Source: Oscheius sp. JU75 (Eukaryota > Nematoda > Chromadorea > Rhabditida > Rhabditidae). From it: a stretch of 64,000 nucleotides of DNA. The stretch is from positions 1,674,001 through 1,738,000 of the forward strand of contig JASJZC010000007.1 in NCBI GenBank assembly GCA_037178855.1, given 5' to 3'. Shown one piece after another: positions 35,157-46,317 of the stretch. Each line of letters begins with the position of its first letter. Position 1 is the first letter of the stretch. The position numbers were made by a program, and so were the translations under genes. Under the pieces are notes generated by a model. It searched no databases. It was not told the origin of the DNA and saw only the letters and a program-made list of their open reading frames with translations.

Positions 35157-36024
35157 ATGTAATACTTCTAAAAAGCCATGTATTTTAATAAAAACCATAG
35201 AAGCTTCTTGGATTGTTATCGTATTTGTGGTGTATACTGAAAACCAATAACGGTTCAGATTTGTTTGAAAAGACTGGAGGAGAGGTTCTTCCAGTCTTAC
35301 AGAATCCACATTCTTAAATCCTAATCAGTTTATAAAAGTAGTAAACGTGTTGTAATTGAGGCTCAGCCATTTCAAATTTTCAAAAAACCATTTTGATGGG
35401 AATAGGCTTCTTCATTCACTTTTGAGGAAATGGGTAGACTGATAACACTATAACTTTTGCCTACATATGATACTTTGCAGGTTAAAGGTTATTTTTAAGA
35501 AACATTTGATGATAATAAAGGAAAAAGAGACAAACGATTCAAACGCAGCTGGAGTCTCGTGTTTACGACCAACGCAATATTACGTATCGTAAGTGCGTAG
35601 CTTCATTTTCCTTCCAGATAGCCTTAAAGAAGACTGAATGAAAGAAGTTCCGATGTAAACTACACTGTCAAGTTTGTCCACTCATAACAGAAACCATACT
35701 TCAAAACATTTTATCAACATCTAACATCAAACATTTGGGTAATAGCAGAGCAAGCACCTCATTTTTGTCGCCAAGTTCTGGGATATCACTAATAGAGGTT
35801 TTTTGCTGTTTGGCTTTTTTTCTAATATTCTAAGCATGTTAACTGAACGCAGTGTCTAAAATGACACCTGGAACCTGAAATTCACCAAAGAGATTGCTAT
35901 GAGAGCAAAGTTCTCAAAGGTGCTCATTTTGCATTTTGACCCATTTCATGTTCCAGGCAAGATTCTAGAGCATGGAGGCAAAATTTGAATGAAGAGGGAT
36001 GCCTGTTCTAGTGTTACAAACACT
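35157..36024. other. Intergenic region
   Basis: About 870 AT-rich bases. No open frame with splice or composition support and no RNA gene. Confidence 0.35.
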
Positions 36025-36540
36025 TTAAAGCCAGAAACGAAAGTTTTTGAGGGATCTATAGGCTTGGCGAGCCGTGTCAGCATACATGAGCGACAGTACG
36101 AACACAACAAAGATGAGTAAGCAGAAGATGTAGTCTGTGGACAGTCTTTCTTCCCCGTTTCTTCTTCTGCGAACAGTTCTTTGTCTGTTGTCCACCCTGT
36201 ACGCGAACCTCTAGCAATAATCCTGAGCAGTATTCTTCTTCGCTTCGATTTCTTGGATCTTGGGCTGTTGAGCTCTCGACGGATTTCCGGGGCAGACAGC
36301 TTTCTGCAAAAAGTTCGATCATATGCGATCTTTTTCTAATAAAAGTGTTTCAAGAACTGTTCCTGTAGACGAGCCCAGTTTATCTCGGCAGTTCTTTCGG
36401 CTTCCTCTTCATGCCTCTTCATCCCCAAAGCTACGCGCTGTGCCTTCTTCTCGATCTCTTGGACTCTCTTGCTTCAGACTCTTCTGAAAACAGTGCTTTA
36501 GTTGATTTTTAAACTACAAATCACCAACCTTCTGCACCAT
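36025..36540 (-). pseudogene. Tail-anchored helical protein gene, apparently disrupted
   Basis: Three blocks look coding but lie in frames that do not join with ordinary splice sites. Block 1 starts MVQK (ATG 36540) and, after a 45-nt intron, would continue RVQEIEKKAQRVALGMKRHE and EEAERTAEINWARLQEQ, but an in-frame TGA lies between the acceptor and RVQ unless a poor acceptor (gaagcaag) is used. Block 2 joins through donor gttctt to KLSAPEIRRELNSPRSKKSK and RRRILLRIIARG. Block 3, one base out of frame with block 2, reads RQRTVRRRRNGEERLSTDY, a clear membrane helix (IFCLLIFVVFVLSLMYA) and RQAYRSLKNFRFWL, ending at TAA 36027-36025. Either this is a recent pseudogene of a C-terminally anchored protein, or the consensus sequence contains an indel. 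Confidence 0.45.
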
Positions 36541-37776
36541 GGTTGACTCCAAGGTACAAATTAATCGAAGAAAGTTGTGCCTGCTTAAGGCAACTGAAAG
36601 CTTAAGTTTTGACTAGAGAGCAAGAGAGAGTGTTGCAGACACGAAGTGGTAGATAGGAGATCTCTATTTTCCTGACTGTATATCTGTATATCTGAAGTAC
36701 ATGCACTGTTTATCGAAGAAGTGCACCCTGTAGTATGGTTTTAAAATGGGGCGACTAATAACGACATTTTAGAACAGCAACTGCAAACAAAAGTTTTGGC
36801 GGCATCTCGTGGCCACGGTATATAAAATGTAACCATGGTCTGCAAAATGTTTTAAATGCCCAGTTTTAAAACTGAATCGCGACGAGAGGCCTAGGCTGAG
36901 GCTGAGGAAACAAATAAAATAGTTGTGCAGAACCGGATACGGCGCTTCCTCACAACGAGGAGACGAGGCGTTCCCCACGAAAGAGTTGCACGAGAATCGT
37001 GTGAGACATCGGCTTTTTCGGGCTTGGGACCGCGGAACATTCGTAACTGTAGATCCAGCACGAGTGCTGGATCTACAGTTACGAATGTTCCGCGCAACAG
37101 TCTGGAAGTGATATCAAGCACAGAAAGTGTTGTTTTTTTTTTTTGGATGGATGGCTGACTTTTGTGGGGATTAAGGTTTATATCAAATCTGGCTCCCTTC
37201 TGCAATACCCACTCGCCTCACCAAAACCGAAAAGGGTCATTCTTGATTCCGTGAAAAAACTTCAATAGTAAGCATTTATATTTAGCAGAATGGGTAAGGA
37301 ACATGCACCTGTAGCACATCTGCGCCGATCCCTTTATTCATTCCTACTTGTAAGAGTTCTCACGCACTCGGCTCTAGCTCTAAAGCATGCATTCAATAAT
37401 AACAAATATGAAACTTTGTCATTGCTGTCATGCTTTAGAAAGAGTGTTCGAAGCAGATTAACCCTTGGAAGTTGCCATCCCCAGTCAGCGTTCTATTTTG
37501 AACATATTGCTTCGATGTAGAAATGATTCAGTATGACCTCTCTATAAACGTTTCTCGCGCTTTTTCCTCGTATATCAGAAAATTGCTGGTAGCTCCATAG
37601 TATAAGAGACACTTACATGTTTCATTAGATGTATGGTTCAATACCCTTATTTTTCTCTTTTTTTATGGAGCTCTGTGAGTTTTAACCTTTTTCTTAATTC
37701 AATCGAACGATCATTTTTTCAGACTGTAGACAGAGCGCATCAGCTGATCCGTCTCTTGCTCTGACTAGGTGGCGCA
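36541..37776. other. Intergenic region with a perfect palindrome
   Basis: About 1.2 kb before the MFS pair. It contains the 64-bp palindrome described separately and a GC-richer block at about 36880-37110 that differs from the AT-rich surroundings. Short open frames in that block are created by the palindrome itself and are not called. Confidence 0.45.
37031..37094. repeat. Perfect 31-bp palindrome with 2-nt loop
   Basis: Left arm 37031-37061 starts CGCGGAACATTCGTAACTG and right arm 37064-37094 is its exact reverse complement, separated by GA. Not one mismatch is seen over 31 base pairs. It could extrude as a cruciform or be transcribed as a long hairpin. No flanking TA or transposon terminus is recognisable. 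Confidence 0.95.
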
Positions 37777-39597
37777 ATGTCGCATTCCAAAGTTCGGGGT
37801 ACTTATGCTAATTCTTCACCGAGGGTTCAGCCAGTTGTCAGCATGGTCGAGAACAAGAACAGTCTGTGAGTTTTTTTTTTATGTGTTCAAAATTGTGCTT
37901 GAGGGCCAAGCTTGATGAGAAACAAACACCATGGGATTCGATCTGGACTACTGCCGCAATGCTGGTCCTTGTGGGGCTTCAATTCAGTGTCTATCTCACA
38001 TCGACATGGCAGTATCTAAAAACTATGCATCCAAATCCGTCCATGGATCTTTTCGGAATGGTAATGGCTTCAGTCTCGCTGGCTTGTGCTCTGGCCAATG
38101 CCGTATTCGGATACTGGAATCAGAAGACAATGTCCACGAAGAATCCCTTGACTCTGGGGTTCACATTAGCAGCAATTGGAAATCTATGGTATGCACAGCT
38201 TCCTATTCTACCGGCAAGTTCACTAAACATCATGGTGCTCTTCTCAAGATTCCTCACGGGATTTGGAGCTGGTAGCTTTCCGATTCTTTAATGATTACAA
38301 CTGTGTTTTTTTCAGGTACAATGGGTGTTTTGCGTGGTTTCATGGCTACCGCTAGTACGAGACAAGATCGTCTTAAAGCTGTTTCCCTTGGAACCGCCGG
38401 TCTTACAGCTGGCCTGTCTCTCGGCCCCGTTCTGCAAATCTGCTTTCTTCCTCTCGGGACAGATGGTTTCTATATAGGTCCATTCTTGGTCAACACCTAT
38501 ACAGGAGCTGCATACTTCATGTAAAGACATTTTCCCCGTCTTACGAGCGATGTATAGGTGTTTCACATCATGTCTGGCAGTTCTGGTGGCAAACTTTGTC
38601 CTAATCGAAGACTATGCAGGAATAATTTCTGATAAGGAGAAGAAAGAGGATCCGTTTATTGTTATCCCGCATTTTGATCGAGTAGCTGTAGCCCTGATAT
38701 TCTTTTACTGGTGGGCGTTTTCTGGTGTGGCAAGTACTGAGGGAATCGCGTCGGCTATCGCCATGGCCATGTACAACTGGAAAAGCGAAGAAGCGGTTCT
38801 ATACAGTGGAGCTGTTCAAACGCTTAGATGCGTCTGCTCCACGACTATGTACATTTTATTGGGAGCTACAAGAGTTGGAACTTGGTGAGAGTCTTTTTCA
38901 ATAGGTTAGACCAAAAGAATCGCTATTTTCGGATACAAATCTGACATTTAGGGATCGACGTTATCATCTCACCGTAGGTCTCTTCGGCTTTCTGTTCTTC
39001 CACGCAATCCACCTTCCTTGGCCATTTTACGACGGTCCTCTTGACCGCACACCCCTTGAGAATGGAACTTTTCTAAACAATGCCGGTGGCTGTTCTTGGG
39101 ACTACGAATGGTGCGACTACACACCCCGGTGAGATGCATAAATTTGATAAAATCAGCTTTTCAGAGTACCAAAACTGTTGTACCTTTCTTCCGCATCTGT
39201 GGTATTAGGTTTTGCATTTCCACTCATTGCTGCTCCGTGCAACACTATTCTCTCGGAAGTGTTAGGTCCACGAAAACAGGTTAAATACGGGACAAAAACG
39301 ATTGAAATATTATTTGCAGGGAATGATCCAGGGAATGTTTGCTCTAACGGGTAGTATGTGTCAATTCGTTGTCCCAATTGTCTCAGCGTAAGATTCTACC
39401 AATAGAGAAAAGTTCGAAGCTTCAGATATTTGTTCAAAACAACAGGCTATGCATTGATCATGGCATATCATGTGGTGATTCTCTGCACATCTCTTGTTCT
39501 CCTGCTCTTCCTCCGGAAGAGACTCGTCGCTCTTTGTATGCTGCCAAAGATGGGTATCGCTACAAGATATAAATTAGGAACCTTGTATAGACTATAA
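37777..39597 (+). CDS. MFS transporter, CLN7/MFSD8-like, copy 1
   Basis: Major facilitator with about 12 membrane helices, likely lysosomal or plasma-membrane by analogy with MFSD8. The hydrophilic N-terminus (MSHSKVRGTYANSSPRVQP) is followed by KLDEKQTPWDSIWTTAAMLV. TM1-TM3 include GLQFSVYLTSTWQYL and NAVFGYWNQKTMS (a variant of MFS motif A, with the usual acidic residue replaced by N-Q). Then FLTGFGAG, SLGTAGLTAGLSLGPVLQIC, the conserved loop IEDYAGIISDKEKKEDPF, STEGIASAIAMAMYNWKSEE, HLPWPFYDGPLDR, a Cys loop NAGGCSWDYEWCDYTPR, and PLIAAPCNTILSEVLGPRKQ. It ends LGTLYRL, TAA 39595-39597. There are about eight introns; one sits at AAYFM and is absent from copy 2. Substrate unknown. Confidence 0.88.
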
Positions 39598-40212
39598 ATG
39601 AAGATGTGGACTTGAGATTGTCCTTTCGCTTTTATTCTTTCAACAATCCGCACGCATATTGTATGCCTCTGACCACACTAATTTGGTAGCTGTAATAAAG
39701 CAAAAATCTGACAAGCCACTCGGTTACAGTTTGATATGTAACTCATGCAGAAGACAGTTACTGAGAACAGAAGGTTGTTCTGCAATAGCTATGGAATCTT
39801 CTACGTGCTTTTTAATGGATCGGTTCTGTAAATATGAAATAATGGAAATGCAATGATCAAGACAATTTGTCAAGTGATCTCAGGTAATTCTTGACAAAGA
39901 ACAAAAGTTAAACGTATGCTAAGAGGACTACCCTGGTTTTTACAGTCCACTGAACCTCTGATTATTATCGAAAAACGATTTTGAATAGAAAATGTTTCAC
40001 AGGAACGAAATTAATATGCGATTCTTAAGAATTGCAATAGAACCTACTTTCTAAAACTATTGGTCATGATTACCATTTTTGATAGTTTTTGATTGAAAAT
40101 TGTTTTTATTTTCAGTACCAAGTTTATATAAGAAACGAGACTTTTATAGATGAGATTTTAGCCGAACTCAGTATTGCACAACAAAAACGTTCAAGAGTAA
40201 AAACTACTTTGC
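39598..40212. other. Spacer between tandem MFS genes
   Basis: About 615 bases. Contains the 3' UTR of copy 1 and, presumably, the promoter of copy 2. No other feature is seen. Confidence 0.4.
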
Positions 40213-42080
40213 ATGTATAATTCGAGTGCCGTGTCAAGCGGTTTGTCCAGTACAGACCAGCATGGACAAGCCGAACAGCAGTGTGTAAGTCTATCAGCTC
40301 TTCTTTTACTTTTTCTAGTGCTAAATTGTTGGAGAAACAAACACCATGGCTTTCAATATGGACAACGAGTGGAATGATGATGTTCGTCGGAGTGCAAATG
40401 TCAATTTACTTTACGTCAACTTGGCAGTACATCAAAAGTGTCCATCCTAATGCTACCATGGACTTATTTGGCTGGGTTTTCGCTTCAACGTCTCTTGGAG
40501 CTGCCTTTGCGAATCCAATGTTCGGATACTGGAATCAGAAAACAATGTCGACCAGAATACCGTTATCAACGGGATTCCTGCTTTCCGCCATTGGCAACCT
40601 CCTCTATGCAGTACTTCCTCTTCTGCCAGTGTCGACGTTATCTACAGCTCTGATTGCTTCCAGGTTTTTAGAAGGTTTTGGAGCAGGTAGGAGTAAGTTT
40701 ATAGTTTGAAAAAACCCTTTTTCAGGAACATTAGGCATTTTGAGGAGTTTTCTGGGAACAGCCAGTACAAGCAAAGATCGCGTCAGAGCCGTATCATTAG
40801 GAACCTCTGGGTTAACGACGGGGTATGCTCTTGGTCCAGTTCTTCAGGTAGGTTATTTGGAGTGTACCGGGGTGGGAGATTGCTATTTTGACTTCCATAA
40901 CTTGTGTACTTATCACAGTTGTAGGAAATCAGATCGGTACTCGAACCTTGAACCATATTTTTGTATTGCTCTAACCACTGAGCTATTAAGATGTGAATTC
41001 AATGTTGTTTCAGATCTGCTTCATTCCATTTGGATCCGAAGGAATTCACATCGGTCCCTTTGTTCTCAACACTTATACCACTGCTGCCTACTTTATGTTC
41101 TTTGTCAGCTGTTTTGGGATAGTTCTAACCAATCTTCTTCTTGTGGAAGACTATGCCGGGATCATCACTGATGAAGAGAAGAAAGAAGACCCCTTCACTG
41201 TGATCCCTCTATTTGATCGTCTCCCAGTTATTCTCCTATTTTTCTATTGGTTCATGTTCTGCGGTCTGGCCAGTACTGAAGGAATGGCCTCTCCAATCAC
41301 AATGGCCATGTACAATTGGAGCAGCGAAGAAGCCGTTTTGTATAATGGAATCATTCAAACAATCAGCTGCCTCACTTCGACCATGATGTACATTGCAATT
41401 GGAACTACTAGACTGGGTAAAATGTGAGCCTTCCTCTTTCCACGAATTGTAGTCCAACGCCAAAGCAATACAAAAGTTCAGAAACAGTCGCTGGCATGTC
41501 CTGGGCGGATTCGTCGTCTTCTTGTATTTTTACATTATGCATCTTCCTTGGCCATTTTATGACGGTCCACTTGATCGTACAAATGGAACGAACGCTGCAA
41601 ATGACGGTGGCTGCTCCTGGGATTATGATTGGTGTGACTACACTCCAAGGTATAACAAGAAAGTGACGAGCTTCTGTATTAAGATGTTCAGAATCCCAAA
41701 ATACCTGTATCTGTTCTCAGCCTCAATCATAATGGGTATATCATTTCCATTGGTAGCAGCACCTTGTAACACTATGTTATCAGAAGTTCTCGGACCAAGG
41801 AAACAGGTTGAAAGCTGCATTCACTTATAGGAGTTTTCAGGGTCTTGCATCTGGACTCTTTGCTTTCACTGGCAGCGTGGCGCAGTTCATGTTTCCTGTG
41901 ATTTCTTCTAGAGTTTTCGAATTGAGCGGCTACGTCTATATCATGAGTTGGAATGCTCTAATGCTTATCTTCTCCTTAACACTACACATCTTCTTCTGGA
42001 AGAGACTAAAATCTCTGGAGCTGATTCCAGATATTGGAAAAGCGACAAAGTACAAATCGGGAACATTCTATAGAATGTGA
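40213..42080 (+). CDS. MFS transporter, CLN7/MFSD8-like, copy 2
   Basis: Tandem paralogue of copy 1, clearly similar over its whole length: KLLEKQTPWLSIWTTSGMMM, MSIYFTSTWQYIKSVHPNAT, NPMFGYWNQKTMSTRIPLST, LVEDYAGIITDEEKKEDPFT, STEGMASPITMAMYNWSSEE, HLPWPFYDGPLDRTN, CSWDYDWCDYTPR, PLVAAPCNTMLSEVLGPRKQ. The N-terminal tail (MYNSSAVSSGLSSTDQHGQA) is unrelated to that of copy 1. The C-terminus ends KYKSGTFYRM with TGA 42078-42080. All frames join. It has a 166-nt intron (40848-41013) after GPVLQ that copy 1 lacks and that is filled with a tRNA-like repeat, and it lacks the AAYFM intron of copy 1. Conservation of the Cys loop and KEKKEDPF/EEKKEDPF segment suggests both keep transport function. 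Confidence 0.88.
40850..41000 (-). repeat. tRNA-derived SINE-like element filling an intron
   Basis: On the minus strand an A box TAGCTCAGTGGTTAGAGC (about 40968-40985, a full match to the Pol III consensus) and a B box GGTTCGAGTACC (about 40936-40947) have tRNA spacing. A tRNA-unrelated tail runs to about 40850. It occupies nearly the whole intron 40848-41013. The anticodon region is not a functional stem. Confidence 0.65.
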
Positions 42081-42460
42081 ATGCGTTGCAGTAAATAAAA
42101 TAAACTTTTTTTTTTTTACATGTTTTGGCATTAAACTAAGAATGAAATGTTGTGTTCAGCATCCACGTTACTGGTTTGATCGTTTCTTCAGAGCATCAAC
42201 TGTCGAGAGCAGTTTTATTGTTATGATACTTTGACCCTCACATCATCTGACAAACTTGTGATCTCCGTTCTAATCTGTTGTTTCATCGCTGTTTTTGGGT
42301 GCATCTGTGAAAACAAGACCTCCCTACTTTGTGCCCGTGACTGTTTTCGCACAGATCCACACTGGCAGTAAACACGATAATAACCTAGAAAACTACTATA
42401 TAAAGGCGATGAAGAGAGTAGTTTCCAAGCAAATTCGCTTATTCAACTACTCAACTAAAC
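42081..42460. other. Intergenic/promoter region of LEA-like copy 3
   Basis: About 380 bases. Contains a TATA box at 42397-42404 (separate entry). No coding potential is seen. Confidence 0.4.
42397..42404 (+). promoter_or_regulatory. TATA box of LEA-like copy 3
   Basis: TATATAAA followed by GG, with its end 57 nt before the ATG. Matches the TATATAAGG type and spacing of copies 1 and 2. Confidence 0.65.
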
Positions 42461-42868
42461 ATGTCTGACGTTAGTTTTTCTTTCTTTCTTCAGATGTTGA
42501 ATAATTTCTTTGCTGCGCTCTTTTTGTTCAAAAATAGCGTTTAAAGATTTGACACTAGGACAAAAATGTGTACAAACCATATGCAATGCTCATTACAGAA
42601 GGGATATTTCGAGCAAGCCAAGGAGAAAGCCGGCGACATGGCCGAAAGTGTGAAGGATACTGCCTCTCGTGCCTACGATAAAGTTACCGGCAACCGTACT
42701 GAAGACAAAGCTGCCGACAAGGTCAAGGGAGCCGCTGACACTTGCGCCGATAAGGTTAGATCTTTCGTTTTGTAACAACGACTAAGTTATGATTTTCAGG
42801 CCGGAGAGTGCCGCGACAAAATGTCTGACAAGATGCACCAGGCTGGCCGTACTCTTGAAGGACACTAA
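42461..42868 (+). CDS. LEA-like small amphipathic helical protein, copy 3
   Basis: Three exons, 77 residues, same layout as the other copies: MSD in exon 1, a 129-nt intron, then KGYFEQAKEKAGDMAESVKD, AYDKVTGNRTEDKAADKV, GAADTCADK and, after a 44-nt intron, AGECRDKMSDKMHQAGRTLE ending GH (TAA 42866-42868). It is very close to copy 1 (shared TGNR, EDKAAD, AADTCA and RTLEGH), so these two are the more recent duplicates although they now lie 18 kb apart on opposite strands. Poly(A) signal aataaa near 42921. Charged Ala/Lys/Asp helical repeats suggest an LEA-like desiccation or heat protectant; function is inferred only. Confidence 0.82.
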
Positions 42869-43147
42869 ATCCTCCTAAGGAATCAAACCGGTTGTACATA
42901 GTACTTTGAACTAATAACTCAATAAAACTGTACAATTCGATCCTTGTTGGGCTTACAAAAAATCTCTCAATTGGCATTCCCTGTAGGGCAACAACAGAAG
43001 TGTTTTGATCTTCGCCACGGATTGTTTTCAAAGGAGAATGCACTAAAATGGCCTTTTGATAACGGGGGCAAAGCAAACTCACAACATGTTTTTGAAGTAT
43101 TTAATGCGTCAACTTATCTAAGATACATTCGAATGTTCAACGTAGTT

Positions 43148-45923
43148 TTAGAAAACGTAATCCTTTGCTACCTTCCGAGCACTCAAGATCATTTGTTCCC
43201 TGTAAAGCTTGTTTTTGACCAAAATTTCGATACTTTGCGTGCTGCAAGAAGAAAACTGAAACAAAAGTAAAAGTGATGTAGGGTATTTTCTCGATCGGCT
43301 GAAAACTGTTCTTGACCGATTTCTATCACCTACTATATACATTAGTGGATAGTAGTGTGATCTGAATTGATCATCGCAAGAATAACTGGGTTTAAAGTTG
43401 TACGTTTCCCAATCTCTCGGACCACAAAAGTCCTGAAAACGGCTTGTCTCTGTTTTTGTGAAAAAAAGCCGTGAAAGATTGTTCTTACCTTCCACAGAAT
43501 ATCACGAAAGATAAAGTTTCTTAGACGATTCACAGATAATTGTAAATACTGAAAAGAATGATTTAAGCAAGCTCATCACTCTGATCAAAAGTTACCAGAA
43601 CAATTAGTACAAAAATGCTGAGGTAGTTTACAGGACAAAGGAGTTTCAAAACGTATAATGTTGAAAATATGATGATCATAAAAATGAAAGCGGTATCACA
43701 CCAAAAGTCGTATTCAGTGAAGAGTTGCTGAACAACGTTTTCCTTTTTAGCCTATCAAACTTACACCAAGTGCTTCTAACATTAGGTTTTCTGGATGCCC
43801 AAAAGTTAGAAGTCTTGGACGATAGTAGTTATTGATAACATTGGTCAGATGTTCATCAGCCAGTTTCGAAAAGTTCGTGAAAGTGGCAATGTTCTAAAAA
43901 AAAGAGGCAAAGGGGAAATCCTAACGATTTGAACGTTTACAAACTTACCATTACCATGGGGGTCCAGTGAATTCTTTTTCCCTCCAGTTGTAGCCGTTTT
44001 ATGCGGACAAATACTTGTGAATAAAGCATAACTGCTAATACCAGTCCAGCTAAGACTGTCAGAAGACGATGAAATTTTAAGGCTCTGTCTTTGTAGATAA
44101 AATTACTGAAAACGTCACGCAGACTTTTTAATCGAGCTCACCAAGCTGCAATTATGTTCTCAAGAACTGTGGCAACCAACAAAAAAAGCAAGGTATGACT
44201 CATAACCGCAATAAGTTTTAGCAACCAAGCTCCTCCAGCTTGAAGAAAAAATACGGTTTCGGTTCTCGGGAAAATGTAGTCAGAGGCATAGTCTCCGGTA
44301 TCCAAAGCATTAATGGTCAAAAAAATCAAATTATTTCGCATCAAACTGCTATCGCTGCTCCTGCTTTAAAAATGCAAGAGAAGCTCATTGTTTTCTTTTT
44401 GCCAAACGAAATAAAAGTTACCTCATATAGAAAACATCGTTGAGCAGCTTGCAATGCCATAACCACGAGCCCGAGACTCAGAGTAAGTTTATAAAGGCTA
44501 AGACGAGCATATCCACCGAATACCAAAACTATGAAAGCTCTGCCAGCAAAAAGTATTCCAACAGTACACCATGAAATACTAGCACTTCTTATAATGTTTT
44601 CCCAGTTTTTGCTTAGGTATATCTCGTAAACAGAGACAGTCTGTGAGTCATCTGTTAAAATTGGCAAACTTGAGAAGCAGACTACTTACGACAAGAGACG
44701 TTCACAAATTGTGGGAAATAATCGCAGGCGTTTAATGGTTTTTCCGGGGCGAAATAAGCCCCGGCTAGTTCTGTTTTATAGATTATCACGTCCTGAGGAT
44801 TGGAATATGATGTAACACTATCAATTTGGAGTTTATGTCGTGGTATGAGACTTGGAAAAGATATGTTTTTCAGGAAACGATTGAACATTAGCAAAATGGA
44901 TGATGTCACCCACATGCTCAAATCTTGACAGTTTCCATTATAACGCTTCGGATTATCTAACAAACGTTTTCAGTCAAAAAAAAACAACAACTTACATCTT
45001 GTTAATATTTGCAGGTTCGGAAAGTAATCGAGTGTATCTAGCAACGTTCCGGAGACTTGAATATTTCCTAGAAGTACTTCCACGGAAGAAAATCTGGTCA
45101 GTCTTGGGTCGTCAGGAGCAACAGGACCATCAAAACATATATTCCCCATGAAAACAGTGCAGTTGTCCGGAATATCATACCACAAGTAATTGGAGTTGAA
45201 GAGTTCTATATGAAGACATGGATCGGCTGAAACCTCGCTAAATTTGGACAACGATATGTGGCTATACATGCATCACAAGCTTGAATCATGTTTCCGTTGA
45301 ACTGAGGGTGGTAGGCCAAAAACAGAATTTCCTAGGGGTTTAGAATGTATAAGTAAAGCAAATGGTCCATACATTTCTCGAGAAGCATTGGTATCCATCG
45401 AGTTCAATTGGAATTTCGTTGATTGTATCAGGATTCGCAAAAGAAATAATAATTTCTCCGGGACCTTCCACTCGTTTAAGAGAATCCAATCCGATGGTCT
45501 CGAGCCCCCATTCCCAAATGTAAATGACGTTGAAAATGCCAGCTCTTTTTGCTAAAAGAGCATTGTTGAACTACAATTACCTACCTTCCTTTTTGTCACA
45601 AATAATCTCTTGTAAGTTTGATAGAAAGCTGAGATTTTTGGTAGCTGTGTACTGATGAACATATAGACATCCTTTGAGTTTTTTTAGTTCGGAAAAAGTT
45701 GAGTACAGTTGAGAAAATGTCGATTTAACCGATTTGTTCAAGATAAGATGACCTGTCAGAGCGGTACAAGTTCTGTTTGAGTTGGTTTTAAACCACAAGT
45801 CAAGAGAGGTTGTTATTTTGCAGTCTGATATAGAAAGTCTCACCAGGAACAGCGTTGCCTACCTTCTTGACACAAAATCATGACAGAATTGATGGTCAAT
45901 AATATAAAGAGCCATTGAAACAT
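43148..45923 (-). CDS. L-domain multi-pass receptor, copy A
   Basis: Signal peptide MFQWLFILLTINSVMILC, then L domain 1 (STFSELKKLKGCLYVHQYTA; LSFLSNLQEIICDKKEG; LETIGLDSLKRVEGPGE), a Cys-containing linker, and L domain 2 (NCTVFMGNICFDGPV; LGNIQVSGTLLDTLDYFPNL). A juxtamembrane segment with NRFLKNISFPSLIP follows. The membrane module has ISWCTVGILFAGRAFIVLVF, TLSLGLVVMALQAAQRCFLY, LKLIAVMSHTLLFLLVATVL, LTVLAGLVLAVMLYSQVFV, TAFIFMIIIFSTLYVLKLL and NYLSIFVLIVL, then the tail motif QLSVNRLRNFIFRDILWKDF-CGP. L domains are known from insulin/EGF receptors and the nematode IRLD family. The third-loop exon joins in frame only if donor gtttgg after EVTFIS is used, an unusual choice. The exact 3' end after DFCGPRDW is uncertain. 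Confidence 0.7.
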
Positions 45924-46317
45924 AGACCTAGTACTTGAAACAAACAATTAGGTACTCTGATTGTTTTCCAGTAAATGACATTATCCGGATCCTGATAGTG
46001 GAAAACAAGAGTTCAGGAAGCACAGAGTAAGAGAGCATTCAATATCGCTGGAGAAGTATGAGACGTGACTCGCTTAAAAAAGACTGCGCGACATTCCCAT
46101 TCTCCCATTATATTCAGCTTCGATTTTTAAGCGTTCATTAAGCTAATTCCAACAATACAAGAAGATTTTTCAATGTTTCTCTCGTCTGTATCTCCACTCC
46201 AAAGCTTGGCTAACATTAAATTGCTGTCTGAAACAATGCCTTTTCCTGAAGCATTCATTTCAACGTACCGTGCATATATCCAGCAACAGAAAGATGTAGT
46301 GGCAAAGAAGTGATGAT
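45924..46317. other. Spacer between L-domain genes B and A
   Basis: About 394 bases, nearly the same length as the spacer between C and B. Should contain the promoter of copy A. No other feature is seen. Confidence 0.45.

Noticed and set aside
36891-37205. Open frames reading through the 37-kb palindrome
   Set aside because: They are a by-product of the palindrome (the same peptide appears on both strands) and not evidence of a gene.
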